Source: Myxococcus stipitatus (GTDB taxonomy: Bacteria; Myxococcota; Myxococcia; Myxococcales; Myxococcaceae). Taken from it: a stretch of DNA of 64,000 nt. Both the position numbers and the translations under genes were made by a program. This document shows, one piece after another, positions 24,097-31,873 of the stretch. Numbering within the stretch: the first letter of the stretch is position 1; every line of letters begins with the position of its first letter. Below the pieces are notes generated by a model. It saw nothing but the letters and a program-made list of their open reading frames with translations, did no database searches and was not told where the DNA came from. The stretch lies in NCBI RefSeq assembly GCF_021412625.1, contig NZ_JAKCFI010000015.1:1-64000 (forward strand). The letters are read 5' to 3'.

Positions 24097-24628
24097 GTAC
24101 GGCACCGTCCCGGAGCCACGCGCGGTGCGCATCGAACGTGTGCTGCCCGGCCCCATCGAGCGCGTCTGGGCCTTCCTCACCGAATCCGACAAGCGCGGGC
24201 TGTGGCTGGCGGCCGGGGAGATGGAGCCCCGGGTGGGAGGGCGCGTGGAGCTGCGCTTCTTCCACTCCACGCTGTCCCACGAACCCACGCCCCCGCGCTT
24301 CTCGCGAGGCGGCGGTGGGGAGGGGCATGCGCAGAGAGGCCACGTCACGGCGTGGGAGCCGCCGCGCCTGCTGCGCTACACCTGGGGTGAGCAGGACGGG
24401 ACACCTTCGGAGGTCACCTTCGAGCTGAGCGCCCGGCCGCCGGACGTGCTGCTCGTGGTGACCCATCGACGGCTGGACAGCCGGGGCGAGCGGGTCATGG
24501 TCGCCACGGGCTGGGACACGCACCTGCGCCTGCTCGCGGACCGCCTGGCCGGACGCGAGCCCCGGGGCTTCTGGTCCACCTTCGAGCGGTTGGAGGGGGA
24601 GTACGAGCGCCGCCTTCCGGAGGGCTGA
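24089..24628 (+). CDS. SRPBCC (AHSA1-like) protein 2
   Basis: A 179-residue second member of the same fold: IERVLPGPIERVWAFLTESD, RGLWLAAGEMEP, GGRVELRFFH, and the C-terminal VATGWDTHLRLLADRLAG. The ATG at 24089 lies inside the end of the first SRPBCC gene (8-bp overlap), giving a coupled arsR-SRPBCC-SRPBCC operon. Sequence similarity between the two SRPBCC proteins is low, so they are not a recent duplication. Confidence 0.85.
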   Translation: MDEYGTVPEPRAVRIERVLPGPIERVWAFLTESDKRGLWLAAGEMEPRVGGRVELRFFHSTLSHEPTPPRFSRGGGGEGHAQRGHVTAWEPPRLLRYTWGEQDGTPSEVTFELSARPPDVLLVVTHRRLDSRGERVMVATGWDTHLRLLADRLAGREPRGFWSTFERLEGEYERRLPEG

Positions 24629-24716
24629 GGAACCAGGGGCCCGCGCCGTCGCCCGCCGCCATGGGCCCGAGGACACCTCACCTTTCCAGGGACACCCTCA
24701 CCGACAGGAGGCTCCC

Positions 24717-25157
24717 ATGAAGGTCGAAGAGGTCATGAGCACCAACCCCGTCACCTGCATGCCCGACACGGGTATCGAGCAGGCCGCCCGCTGGATGGTG
24801 GAGTGCGACTGCGGAGCGCTGCCCGTCATCGACGAGAACAACCGGCCGGTGGGCATCATCACCGACCGGGACATCACCTGCCGCATCGTCGCCAAGGGCA
24901 AGGACCCCTACATGCTCGACGTGAAGGACGCCATGTCGCCGTCCGTGGCCACGGTGTACCGCGACGCCAGCCTGGAGGACTGCATGGAGCTGATGGAGGA
25001 GAACCAGGTGCGGCGCATGGTCGTGCTCGACGACGATGAAAGCGTCTGCGGCATCGTCACCCAGGCGGACCTGGTGAAGCACCTGAACGCGGAGGGGACC
25101 GCCGAGCTGTTGCGAGAGGTCTCCGTCCAGACGCCCGCGCCGTCACAGGTCCACTGA
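24717..25157 (+). CDS. Two-CBS-domain protein
   Basis: A 146-residue protein made of a tandem CBS pair (a Bateman module). CBS1 spans about 1-60 (VMSTNPVTCMPDTGIEQAAR ... GIITDRDI), CBS2 about 68-125 (AMSPSVATVYRDASLEDCME ... GIVTQADL). Bateman modules sense adenosine nucleotides or similar ligands. No effector domain is attached, so it acts on a partner or as a stand-alone sensor. ACAGGAGGCTCCC before the ATG is an excellent ribosome-binding site. It converges with the hydrolase gene 12 bp away. Confidence 0.92.
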   Translation: MKVEEVMSTNPVTCMPDTGIEQAARWMVECDCGALPVIDENNRPVGIITDRDITCRIVAKGKDPYMLDVKDAMSPSVATVYRDASLEDCMELMEENQVRRMVVLDDDESVCGIVTQADLVKHLNAEGTAELLREVSVQTPAPSQVH

Positions 25158-25169
25158 AGACGCGCGGCC

Positions 25170-25985
25170 TCAGCTCCCACCGAGCGCGAACGCGGCCATG
25201 CGCCGCACGCGCTCGGGCCCGGAGCGCTCCAGCACGTCGTTGTGCCCCGCGCCCGGCACCGTCTCCACCACCGCGTGGCGGAAGCGCGCGCCGAGCCGCA
25301 GGCCCATGTCCACCGGGATGAGCGTGTCCTGTTCACCGTGGATGATGAGCACCGGCAGCTCCACGTCGGGCGCCTTCGCCAGCGAATCGAAGCGGTCGCG
25401 CGCGAGCAAGGACGTGGGCAGGAAGGGCAGCAGGAGCGCGCCCATGTCCACGATGGAGGTGTAGGGCGAGACCAGCATGACGCGCGCGCCATGGCCTCGG
25501 CGGGCCATCTCCACCGCCACGCCCGTCCCCAGGCTGCGCCCGCTGAGCACCGTGTGCGCGGGTGTCACGCCCCGCTGGCGCAAGCGCGCGAGCGCCGCCT
25601 CCGCCACGGCGTAGATGCCGGCCTCCGTGGGCTGTCCGGGCGACGCGCCGTAGCCGGGATACTCGACGGCCAGGAAGCCCAGCCCGTGCTGGTGGAACAC
25701 CGCGCCCAGGTCCAATTGGTTCAGCAGCTGCTCCCCGTTGCCGTGGAAGTGCACCACCGTCGGCGCGCCCTCCGGCGCGGGCAGATAGAGGACGTCCACG
25801 TACGAGCCACCCTCCAGGGGCAGCCGGTCGAAGCCCTCGCTCGCGGGCAGGGGGATGGGGGCCTTCGGCGCGGGGTACAGCATCGAGCGCTGGAGGAAGA
25901 ACGCGGCCACGCACAGCCCCACGTAGAGGAAGGCGAGGACGGAGCAGACGATGAGAAGCATGCGGCGTACGCGGAGACGGGCCAT
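25170..25985 (-). CDS. Membrane-anchored alpha/beta hydrolase (BEM46-like)
   Basis: A 271-residue protein. Residues 10-32 form an N-terminal membrane anchor (LIVCSVLAFLYVGLCVAAFF). The hydrolase domain has HFHGNGEQ (oxyanion region), the nucleophile elbow SGRSLGTG, PVLIIHGEQDTLIP (acid) and GAGHNDV (His), as in the ABHD13/BEM46 family. The active domain is probably periplasmic or lumenal to the anchor. Substrate unknown. It follows the gene at 26004 after 18 bp in the same direction, so the two may be co-transcribed. Confidence 0.88.
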   Translation of the reverse strand: MARLRVRRMLLIVCSVLAFLYVGLCVAAFFLQRSMLYPAPKAPIPLPASEGFDRLPLEGGSYVDVLYLPAPEGAPTVVHFHGNGEQLLNQLDLGAVFHQHGLGFLAVEYPGYGASPGQPTEAGIYAVAEAALARLRQRGVTPAHTVLSGRSLGTGVAVEMARRGHGARVMLVSPYTSIVDMGALLLPFLPTSLLARDRFDSLAKAPDVELPVLIIHGEQDTLIPVDMGLRLGARFRHAVVETVPGAGHNDVLERSGPERVRRMAAFALGGS

Positions 25986-26003
25986 GGACCGCCCCAGTCT
26001 GCC

Positions 26004-26435
26004 TCAACCGAAATCCAGCAGCGCCTGCGTGGACAGGCGCAGCGTGGCCGGCTCCCGCAGCCGCGCCGCCGACGTCGCGGAGGGCGCCGCGTCCACGCCC
26101 GCGAGCCTCGCCTCCAGCCAGCGCCACATGCCCAGCCGGCGCACCTCCTTCAGCAACACCCGCGTGGGCCCGAAGGCCAGCCGATGCGGCAGGTGGACCT
26201 CCGCCCCGGGTCCGAACTCCAGCGGGGGCTCCCCAGGCACCGCCACCGGGTGCGCCCCCTTCGCACATGACAGCAGCATGGAGAGGCAGCGGAAGCGGGG
26301 CACGTTGCGCATGAGCACGGACTGCCCCCCGGGAGCTCTGGCGGTGACGCCATCCTGGAGGACGCGGCGCGTCACGTCCGTCCACCACCCCTCCCTGGTA
26401 GGCCGCTCGCCAAAAGCGGACCCGATGTCAAACAT
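26004..26435 (-). CDS. Hypothetical protein
   Basis: A 143-residue protein of no family I recognise. It has an ordinary globular composition (PRFRCLSMLLSCAKGAHPVA; LPHRLAFGPTRVLLKEVRRL), no signal peptide and no membrane segment. ATG at 26435 is the likely start; a GTG one codon earlier is also possible. It lies just upstream of the alpha/beta hydrolase and divergent from the PAD gene. Confidence 0.6.
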   Translation of the reverse strand: MFDIGSAFGERPTREGWWTDVTRRVLQDGVTARAPGGQSVLMRNVPRFRCLSMLLSCAKGAHPVAVPGEPPLEFGPGAEVHLPHRLAFGPTRVLLKEVRRLGMWRWLEARLAGVDAAPSATSAARLREPATLRLSTQALLDFG

Positions 26436-26567
26436 CACTTGTCACGCGAAGGACGCCCCCCGCCAGGTGCGATGTTGCTTGAACCCAACTCGGGGATGGT
26501 CTTCGTATGCATACCAACGACAAGAGCGGGTGTGCCTGGACCCCGCTCTCAATCCCGTGAGGCGTAC

Positions 26568-28427
26568 ATGCGCGTACCCCGGCGCGCTTCCCTCCTGCTG
26601 GCGTTGTGCCTGCCCCTGGTGGGGGGCTGCTCGGCCTTTGGCTCGGACCCGGAACCCGACGACACCACGGGAGGTGGCCTCGAGGGCCCCTTCGAGCCGC
26701 TGGTGGACCTGCGCGCGGACGTGAACCGCGACGGCGTGGTGGACGTGAGCGGGGCCCGGACGGACGAGCCCGGCGAGGACACCTGGAGCGCCGAGCGCGG
26801 CGCGGTCTTCCTGGCGAACATCGACGACGACGAGAACCGCTGTCCCTTCAGCCTGTCGTCGGAGACGCTCGATGACGACGCGATGGCGGCCTGCCATGAC
26901 GCCGCGGACGCCATCGTCAACGGCGAGGACGACCTGGAGGACCTGGCGCGGCTGAGAGTGATGGCCTGGCCCCAGGCGCCCGACGCGACCGTGGCGACGG
27001 TGAGCGTCACCGGCCCGGGCGCGAGGAAGGTGCGGCTGTTCAAGCGCAAGAGTGGCACCTTCACGTCGACGCGGGTCGCCAACATCGTGACGCTGACGAC
27101 GGCGGAGGTGCGCCGTGGCGTGGACGTGGCCATCGAGGCCAACGACATCGTCCGGGATTCCGCCGAGTGGGATGGCTTCGTGGACGTCGTGCTGTCCATG
27201 GCGCACGCCAGCCAGCCGGAGAACGTGTTCGTCGACACGGTGCGCATGCGCGTGGCGCCGGTGGTGATGTTCCACCACCTGTCTCCTGCGCGGAACGTGT
27301 TCGTGTCGCGGCTGCAGGGAGACCTGGAGTCGGACCGCTTCCGCGCGGACCTGGGCGGCGCGCTCGCGGGCTCCGGCGAGCCGATGGCGCTCTCCGAGTT
27401 CGCGGTGGACGACCTGTGGGCCCAGGACTACTTCGAGCCGGCGTACATGTCGATGCCCGCGCCCGGGGGCCGGCAGCACGCCATCCAGGTCAACTATCGC
27501 GCGGCCAACGTCCATTGGGACGCGGACCCCTCGGCCACACTGCGCAAGGCGGGCCGCATCGTCTTCTGGCTGCGCGGCCAGGGCCAGGCCGCGGTGCAGC
27601 AGTACCAGTTGGACATGTCGCGCGAATCCCAGACGCTCAACTCGTTCGGCAACACGGAGGTCATCCCCCCATACGAGCAGGGAGGGACGAAGTACCCCTT
27701 GGGCCGGCTGCTGCGCGGCCGCGGCCCCGACACGGAGCCGGACTTCCAGCCCGACCCCAGCTTCACGCGCATGCTGGAGGCCCAGGCGGTACAGCCGCCG
27801 GTGTACCTGGACACGTCATGGCTGGCGGTGGCGCACGTGGACGAGACGGTGAGCTTCCTGCCCGCCGACACCCCGCGCGGGTGGATTGCCCTGGTGGCGG
27901 ACCCCGCGCTCGCCCGGCGCATGCTGCTGACGGTGCTGGAGCAGGGCCACGGCGACGCGAAGCTCTTCGTGGGCAAGTCCTGGGGCTTCGACCGGCCCGC
28001 GGAGGTGACGGTGGCCCACCTGCTGGACAACGCGGCGGTGATGGACGCCTCGGCGCGCGCGGCCGTCGAAATCGATACGCAGCTGTCCGTCCTGCGCGAG
28101 GCGACGGGGCTCACCGAGGCGGAAATCATCCGGGTGCCCTTCCTCTTCCAGGACCTGGCCAACGGCGCGGCGGCGTTGCAGCCCGGCACCGTCAACCTGC
28201 TGTCGGTGTCGCGCTCGCTCGTCATCGCGCCGGACCCGCACGGGCCGCTGGTGGACGGCAAGGACCCGTTCAAGGTCCAGCTCGAGCAGGCGCTCGCGAC
28301 CCACGGCATCCGCGTGCACTGGACGGACACCTGGGAGCTGTATCACCTCGGGGGCGGCGAGGTTCATTGCGCGACCAACAGCGCGCGCGCCGTGCCCTCG
28401 ACGAAGTGGTGGGAGAGCGGACGATGA
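26568..28427 (+). CDS. Lipoprotein protein-arginine deiminase (PAD)
   Basis: A 619-residue homologue of the vertebrate protein-arginine deiminases, which convert peptidyl-arginine to citrulline in a calcium-dependent way. Residues 1-21 are a lipoprotein signal (LVGGC, C21). Residues 46-90 match the PAD middle domain (DLRADVNRDGVVDV; GAVFLANIDDD). The catalytic domain (about 225-619) keeps the whole active site: D287 in LWAQDYFEPAY, H423 and D425 in LAVAHVDETVSFLP, and C601 in GGGEVHCATN, equivalent to D350, H471, D473 and C645 of human PAD4. GNTEVIPPY and YPLGRLL are also kept. No PAD N-terminal domain is present. GAGG precedes the ATG at 26568; the longer frame to 26439 would hide the signal. 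It overlaps the next gene by 4 bp. Confidence 0.92.
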   Translation: MRVPRRASLLLALCLPLVGGCSAFGSDPEPDDTTGGGLEGPFEPLVDLRADVNRDGVVDVSGARTDEPGEDTWSAERGAVFLANIDDDENRCPFSLSSETLDDDAMAACHDAADAIVNGEDDLEDLARLRVMAWPQAPDATVATVSVTGPGARKVRLFKRKSGTFTSTRVANIVTLTTAEVRRGVDVAIEANDIVRDSAEWDGFVDVVLSMAHASQPENVFVDTVRMRVAPVVMFHHLSPARNVFVSRLQGDLESDRFRADLGGALAGSGEPMALSEFAVDDLWAQDYFEPAYMSMPAPGGRQHAIQVNYRAANVHWDADPSATLRKAGRIVFWLRGQGQAAVQQYQLDMSRESQTLNSFGNTEVIPPYEQGGTKYPLGRLLRGRGPDTEPDFQPDPSFTRMLEAQAVQPPVYLDTSWLAVAHVDETVSFLPADTPRGWIALVADPALARRMLLTVLEQGHGDAKLFVGKSWGFDRPAEVTVAHLLDNAAVMDASARAAVEIDTQLSVLREATGLTEAEIIRVPFLFQDLANGAAALQPGTVNLLSVSRSLVIAPDPHGPLVDGKDPFKVQLEQALATHGIRVHWTDTWELYHLGGGEVHCATNSARAVPSTKWWESGR

Positions 28428-29338
28428 CTCGCCACGAGATTCGCGGCCTGGGCGCCGCCCTGATGTTGCTGTGTGCCTCCGCCGCCGCGCAGACGACCGG
28501 GAGCGACGATGGCCTGGACCCGCTGCGCGCGGAGGTCGCTCGCGCGCGGCGAGAGACGCCCCAGGCCTTCGCCGCGCTGGAGGAGGCCATCGGCCGGGTG
28601 GAGGTGCTGGACTCGCGCAAGCGCGGCACGCTCGCCTCCGTCTCGCCCTTGTTCACGCAGCTGGGTCCCCAGGCGCTGTGGCCCATGGTGGAGCGCATCG
28701 CCTTCGACGCGAGCCTGGCGCAGCCCGCGCGCGCCTCCGCGCAGCTCGCCCTCAAGGTGGGGCTGGTCGAGGCCGCGGGCGCGCTGAAGGACCCGCGCCT
28801 GCTGCCCTTGTGGAAGGACCTGCTGGAGGGCGCGGAGGAGCGGCGCCCGGTGCGGCGCGTGGCGGCGGTCGCGCTGGCGAAGCTGGACTCCCCCGAGGCC
28901 GCGCAGCTGCTGCTCGCCCTGTCGCGCCAGGAGGGCGCTCGCGGCGCGCTGGTGCGCGAGGCCATGGGGCAGTGCCGCCGGCTGGTGATTGCCCAGGCGC
29001 TGGCGGAGGCGCTCGACGCGCGCCCCGAACCCGTGGAGGCCCGTCGGCTGGCGCAGGCTCTGGGGGACGTGGGCTCCGCGTGGGCCTGGAAGACGTCCCA
29101 GACGCGGGCGCGCGCCGAGGAGGGCGAGGTGCGCCGCGTGGCGGCCCAGTCCCTGCTGGGCGCGTGGCTGCGCTACGAGGGGGACGTCCGCCAGGCGCTC
29201 ACGCACGCGCTGCTGCGCGTGGACGCGCAGGAGACGCTGGCCCTCATCGAGGCGGCGAGGACTCGCGAGTCGGGAGGCGGCGACGCCGCGGCGCTGGCCT
29301 CGCTGGCCGAGCGCCTGCGCAACAACCCCCTGCGCTGA
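28424..29338 (+). CDS. Exported HEAT-repeat-like protein coupled to PAD
   Basis: A 304-residue protein with a signal peptide (LGAALMLLCASAAAQ). The mature part is entirely helical with HEAT-like units such as VRRVAAVALAKLDSPEAAQL and VRRVAAQSLLGAWLRYEGDV. HEAT proteins usually bind other proteins. Its ATG overlaps the PAD stop, so the two are made together; a role in holding, presenting or restraining the PAD in the periplasm or envelope is plausible but inferred. It ends 4 bp from the convergent response regulator. Confidence 0.78.
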   Translation: MTRHEIRGLGAALMLLCASAAAQTTGSDDGLDPLRAEVARARRETPQAFAALEEAIGRVEVLDSRKRGTLASVSPLFTQLGPQALWPMVERIAFDASLAQPARASAQLALKVGLVEAAGALKDPRLLPLWKDLLEGAEERRPVRRVAAVALAKLDSPEAAQLLLALSRQEGARGALVREAMGQCRRLVIAQALAEALDARPEPVEARRLAQALGDVGSAWAWKTSQTRARAEEGEVRRVAAQSLLGAWLRYEGDVRQALTHALLRVDAQETLALIEAARTRESGGGDAAALASLAERLRNNPLR

Positions 29339-29342
29339 GGAC

Positions 29343-30047
29343 TCAGGGGGACTCTATCTCCATGCGGTAGCCCACCCCGCGCACCGTCTGGATGGAGAAG
29401 CGCGAGGCGCTGTTCCAGCCGAGCTTCTTCTTCAGGCTGGAGACGAAGTTGTCCACGGTGTGGGGGTCGACGACGACGTCGCGGCCCCACACCGCGTCGA
29501 GGATGTCGTCCCGGCGCAGCACGCGCTCCTTCTCCCGCACCAGGAAGGCGAGCAGGTCGAACTCGGTGCGCGTCAACTCCACCGCCGCGCCCTCCGGCGT
29601 CTCCACCTTGCGCCGGTCCAGGTCCAGCTTGAAGCCGCCGAAGCGCACCCGCTTCGCGGGCGCGCCGCCCCCCGCGCGCCGCACGAGCGCCCCCACCCGC
29701 GCCAGCAGCTCGCGCAGCCGGTAGGGCTTGCCCAGGTAGTCCTGCGCGCCCGCCTCGAAGCCTCGCACCACGTCGTCCTCCAGCGTGCGCGCGGTGAGCA
29801 TCAACACTGGGCTGGTGACGCCCTCCTCGCGCAGGGCGCGGCACAGCGAGTAGCCGTCCCCGTCCGGGAGCATGACGTCGAGCAGGATGAGCTGGAAGGC
29901 GCGGCGGCCCAGGTGCTCGCGCGCCTCGCGCACGCTGGCGGCCTCCTCCACGGCGTAGCCGCCCTGGTGCTCCAGGCTGTCGCGCAGCGCGAGCCGCAGG
30001 TTGGGGTCGTCCTCGACCAGGAGGATGGTGGGGATGGACTGGGTCAT
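29343..30047 (-). CDS. OmpR-family response regulator
   Basis: A 234-residue regulator. The receiver domain (1-125) has the acidic pocket VEDD, phospho-acceptor D57 in LILLDVMLPDG, the switch Thr in VLMLTART and Lys in YLGKPY. The C-terminal winged helix (about 135-230) has the OmpR/PhoB pattern: ELTRTEFDLLAFLVREKERV and TVDNFVSSLKKKLG...TVRGVGYRM. Its start overlaps the end of the sensor kinase gene (ATGA). Confidence 0.95.
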   Translation of the reverse strand: MTQSIPTILLVEDDPNLRLALRDSLEHQGGYAVEEAASVREAREHLGRRAFQLILLDVMLPDGDGYSLCRALREEGVTSPVLMLTARTLEDDVVRGFEAGAQDYLGKPYRLRELLARVGALVRRAGGGAPAKRVRFGGFKLDLDRRKVETPEGAAVELTRTEFDLLAFLVREKERVLRRDDILDAVWGRDVVVDPHTVDNFVSSLKKKLGWNSASRFSIQTVRGVGYRMEIESP

Positions 30048-31867
30048 GTCGTCGCGGTGGGTGGGAAGGTGAGCTCGAAGGTGGTGCCCTCGGGGCTGGA
30101 GGCCACCACGCGCAGCGTACCGCCATGCAGGCGCATGATGCGGCGGCACAGCGCGAGCCCCAGGCCGCTGCCCGGCACCTCGCGGCCCTGGCCGGGCAGC
30201 CGGACGAACTCGCCGAAGACGCGCTCCCAGTCCGCCGCGGGGATGCCCACTCCGTTGTCGCTGAAGCGCACCCGGCCGCCGGGCAGCGCCTCGATGCGCA
30301 GGCGCACGGGGTCGCGCGTGTTGTACGCGCACGCGTTGCGCGCCAGGTTGGAGAGCAGCAGCCGCACCAGCTGGGCGTCGGCGCGCAGCGACAGCTCGCC
30401 CACCTGGGCCTCCAGCGCCACGGGCACCTTCGACCAGGACTCCAAATCCCTGCGCAGCAGCGACACCAGCTCGTCCACGCGCACCGGCTCCAGCCGGGGC
30501 ACCCAGCGGCCCTTGTCGATGCGGTTGAAGGACAGCAGGTTCTCCACCAGGAAGCCCAGGCCATCCGCCTCGCGGACGATGCGCGCCGGGTAGTCCCGCG
30601 CCTCGGCGCCCTCCGCCAGCCGCCACTCCAGCGTCTCCGCCAGGAGGCGGATGGAGGCCAGGGGCGTGCGCAGCTCGTGGGACACGGTGGCCACGAAGTC
30701 GCTCTTGAGCTCCAGGAAGCGGTACTTGCGGTGCTGCGCGAGGAAGGCCAGCGCCGCGATGCCCAGCGCCAGCCCCGCGCACACCACCACCATGCCCGTC
30801 TTGAGCCGGTAGCGCCGCTCCAGCGCGTCCTCCGCTCGCGCCCACTCCGGCGTGTCGACGGACAGGGGCAACCCCTCCAACGGGAGCAGCGCCGCGTCCC
30901 CCAACAGCCGCACCCGCCCCTGGGTGTCCAGCAGGCCGCGCTCGCGCATCTCTCGCGTGAGCGCCTCCAGCAGCGCGGTGGCGTCCACCGCCACGCCGCG
31001 CACCTGGTTGCCTCCGCGCGGCTCCAGGTACCAGCCCGGGCGCACCAGGGCGGGCCCCGGGAGCGACTCCGGCAGGGCCAGCGGCGCGTCCGCCAGCTCG
31101 CGGGCCCGCGCCTCGAAGTCATCCACCGGCGCGCCCACCCGCTGGGACAGCGCGGCCACGCGCTCGCGCAGGAAGGCGAAGTCCGCCGGCGTGAAGCGCG
31201 AGCGGCGCGACAGCACCAGGCGCTGGAGCCCCTCCATGCGCCCGCCCTTGCCGTCCGCCAGCCCGTCACGCACCAGCGCGTGCATCAACTGCGGCACCGG
31301 ATCTCCGCGCTCCGCCAGCGACTCCAGCACCAGGAGGAGGCCCGGCACGTCGCGCGTGGAGGCGAGCACGTACTGCGCGCGGTGCTGGAGCAGCGCCATC
31401 AGCGCCACCGTGGAGCCGCGCCGGTCGCCTCGCGCGAGCGCGGCCTCCACCGCGCGCGTCCGGGCCAGGCGCTCCGCCCACGGGTCCTCCAGGTCGTCCG
31501 CCACCTCCGTGCCCGCGCGCAGCCGCGCGTAGCGCTCCCGGGCGGGCGTGGTGTCCCCGGTGTCGTGGAGCGCGAGCCGGGGCAGCACCTGGACTCCCCG
31601 CTCGCGCAGGTACAGGCCCGCGGCCGGGGCCAGCGGGTCGCCGACCGCCGCGTCCAGGGCGGGCCGGGCCGCCTCCAGCCGCTCCCGGAGCGACTGCGTC
31701 AGCGACGCGCGCGCGTACTGCTCCAGCGCCTCGCGCCGCGACTGGAGCGACTGGCGCGCGTCCTCGCGCTCGTTGGCGAAGATGCGCTGCAGGGACCCCA
31801 GCCCCCAGGCCAGCCCCACCAGGCCGACCAGCATCGCGACGAGCATGGGCAGCAGCCGGCGGGACAT
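30044..31867 (-). CDS. Membrane sensor histidine kinase
   Basis: A 607-residue kinase. Two membrane segments (about 7-26 and 358-377) enclose a large helical extracytoplasmic sensor of some 330 residues that I cannot assign. There is no HAMP domain. The HisKA helix has the phospho-acceptor in VATVSHELRTPLAS (H397); the ATPase domain has NLARNACAYN, DNGVGIP and GSGLGLAL. Paired with the response regulator that overlaps its stop. It lies 6 bp after the gene at 31874, so that exported protein is probably part of the same signalling unit. Confidence 0.93.
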   Translation of the reverse strand: MSRRLLPMLVAMLVGLVGLAWGLGSLQRIFANEREDARQSLQSRREALEQYARASLTQSLRERLEAARPALDAAVGDPLAPAAGLYLRERGVQVLPRLALHDTGDTTPARERYARLRAGTEVADDLEDPWAERLARTRAVEAALARGDRRGSTVALMALLQHRAQYVLASTRDVPGLLLVLESLAERGDPVPQLMHALVRDGLADGKGGRMEGLQRLVLSRRSRFTPADFAFLRERVAALSQRVGAPVDDFEARARELADAPLALPESLPGPALVRPGWYLEPRGGNQVRGVAVDATALLEALTREMRERGLLDTQGRVRLLGDAALLPLEGLPLSVDTPEWARAEDALERRYRLKTGMVVVCAGLALGIAALAFLAQHRKYRFLELKSDFVATVSHELRTPLASIRLLAETLEWRLAEGAEARDYPARIVREADGLGFLVENLLSFNRIDKGRWVPRLEPVRVDELVSLLRRDLESWSKVPVALEAQVGELSLRADAQLVRLLLSNLARNACAYNTRDPVRLRIEALPGGRVRFSDNGVGIPAADWERVFGEFVRLPGQGREVPGSGLGLALCRRIMRLHGGTLRVVASSPEGTTFELTFPPTATT

Positions 31868-31873
31868 GCGCGC

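Noticed and set aside
26505..26514. GTATGCATAC palindrome before the PAD gene
   Set aside because: A 10-bp palindrome alone, without promoter hexamers at proper spacing, is weak evidence for a site.
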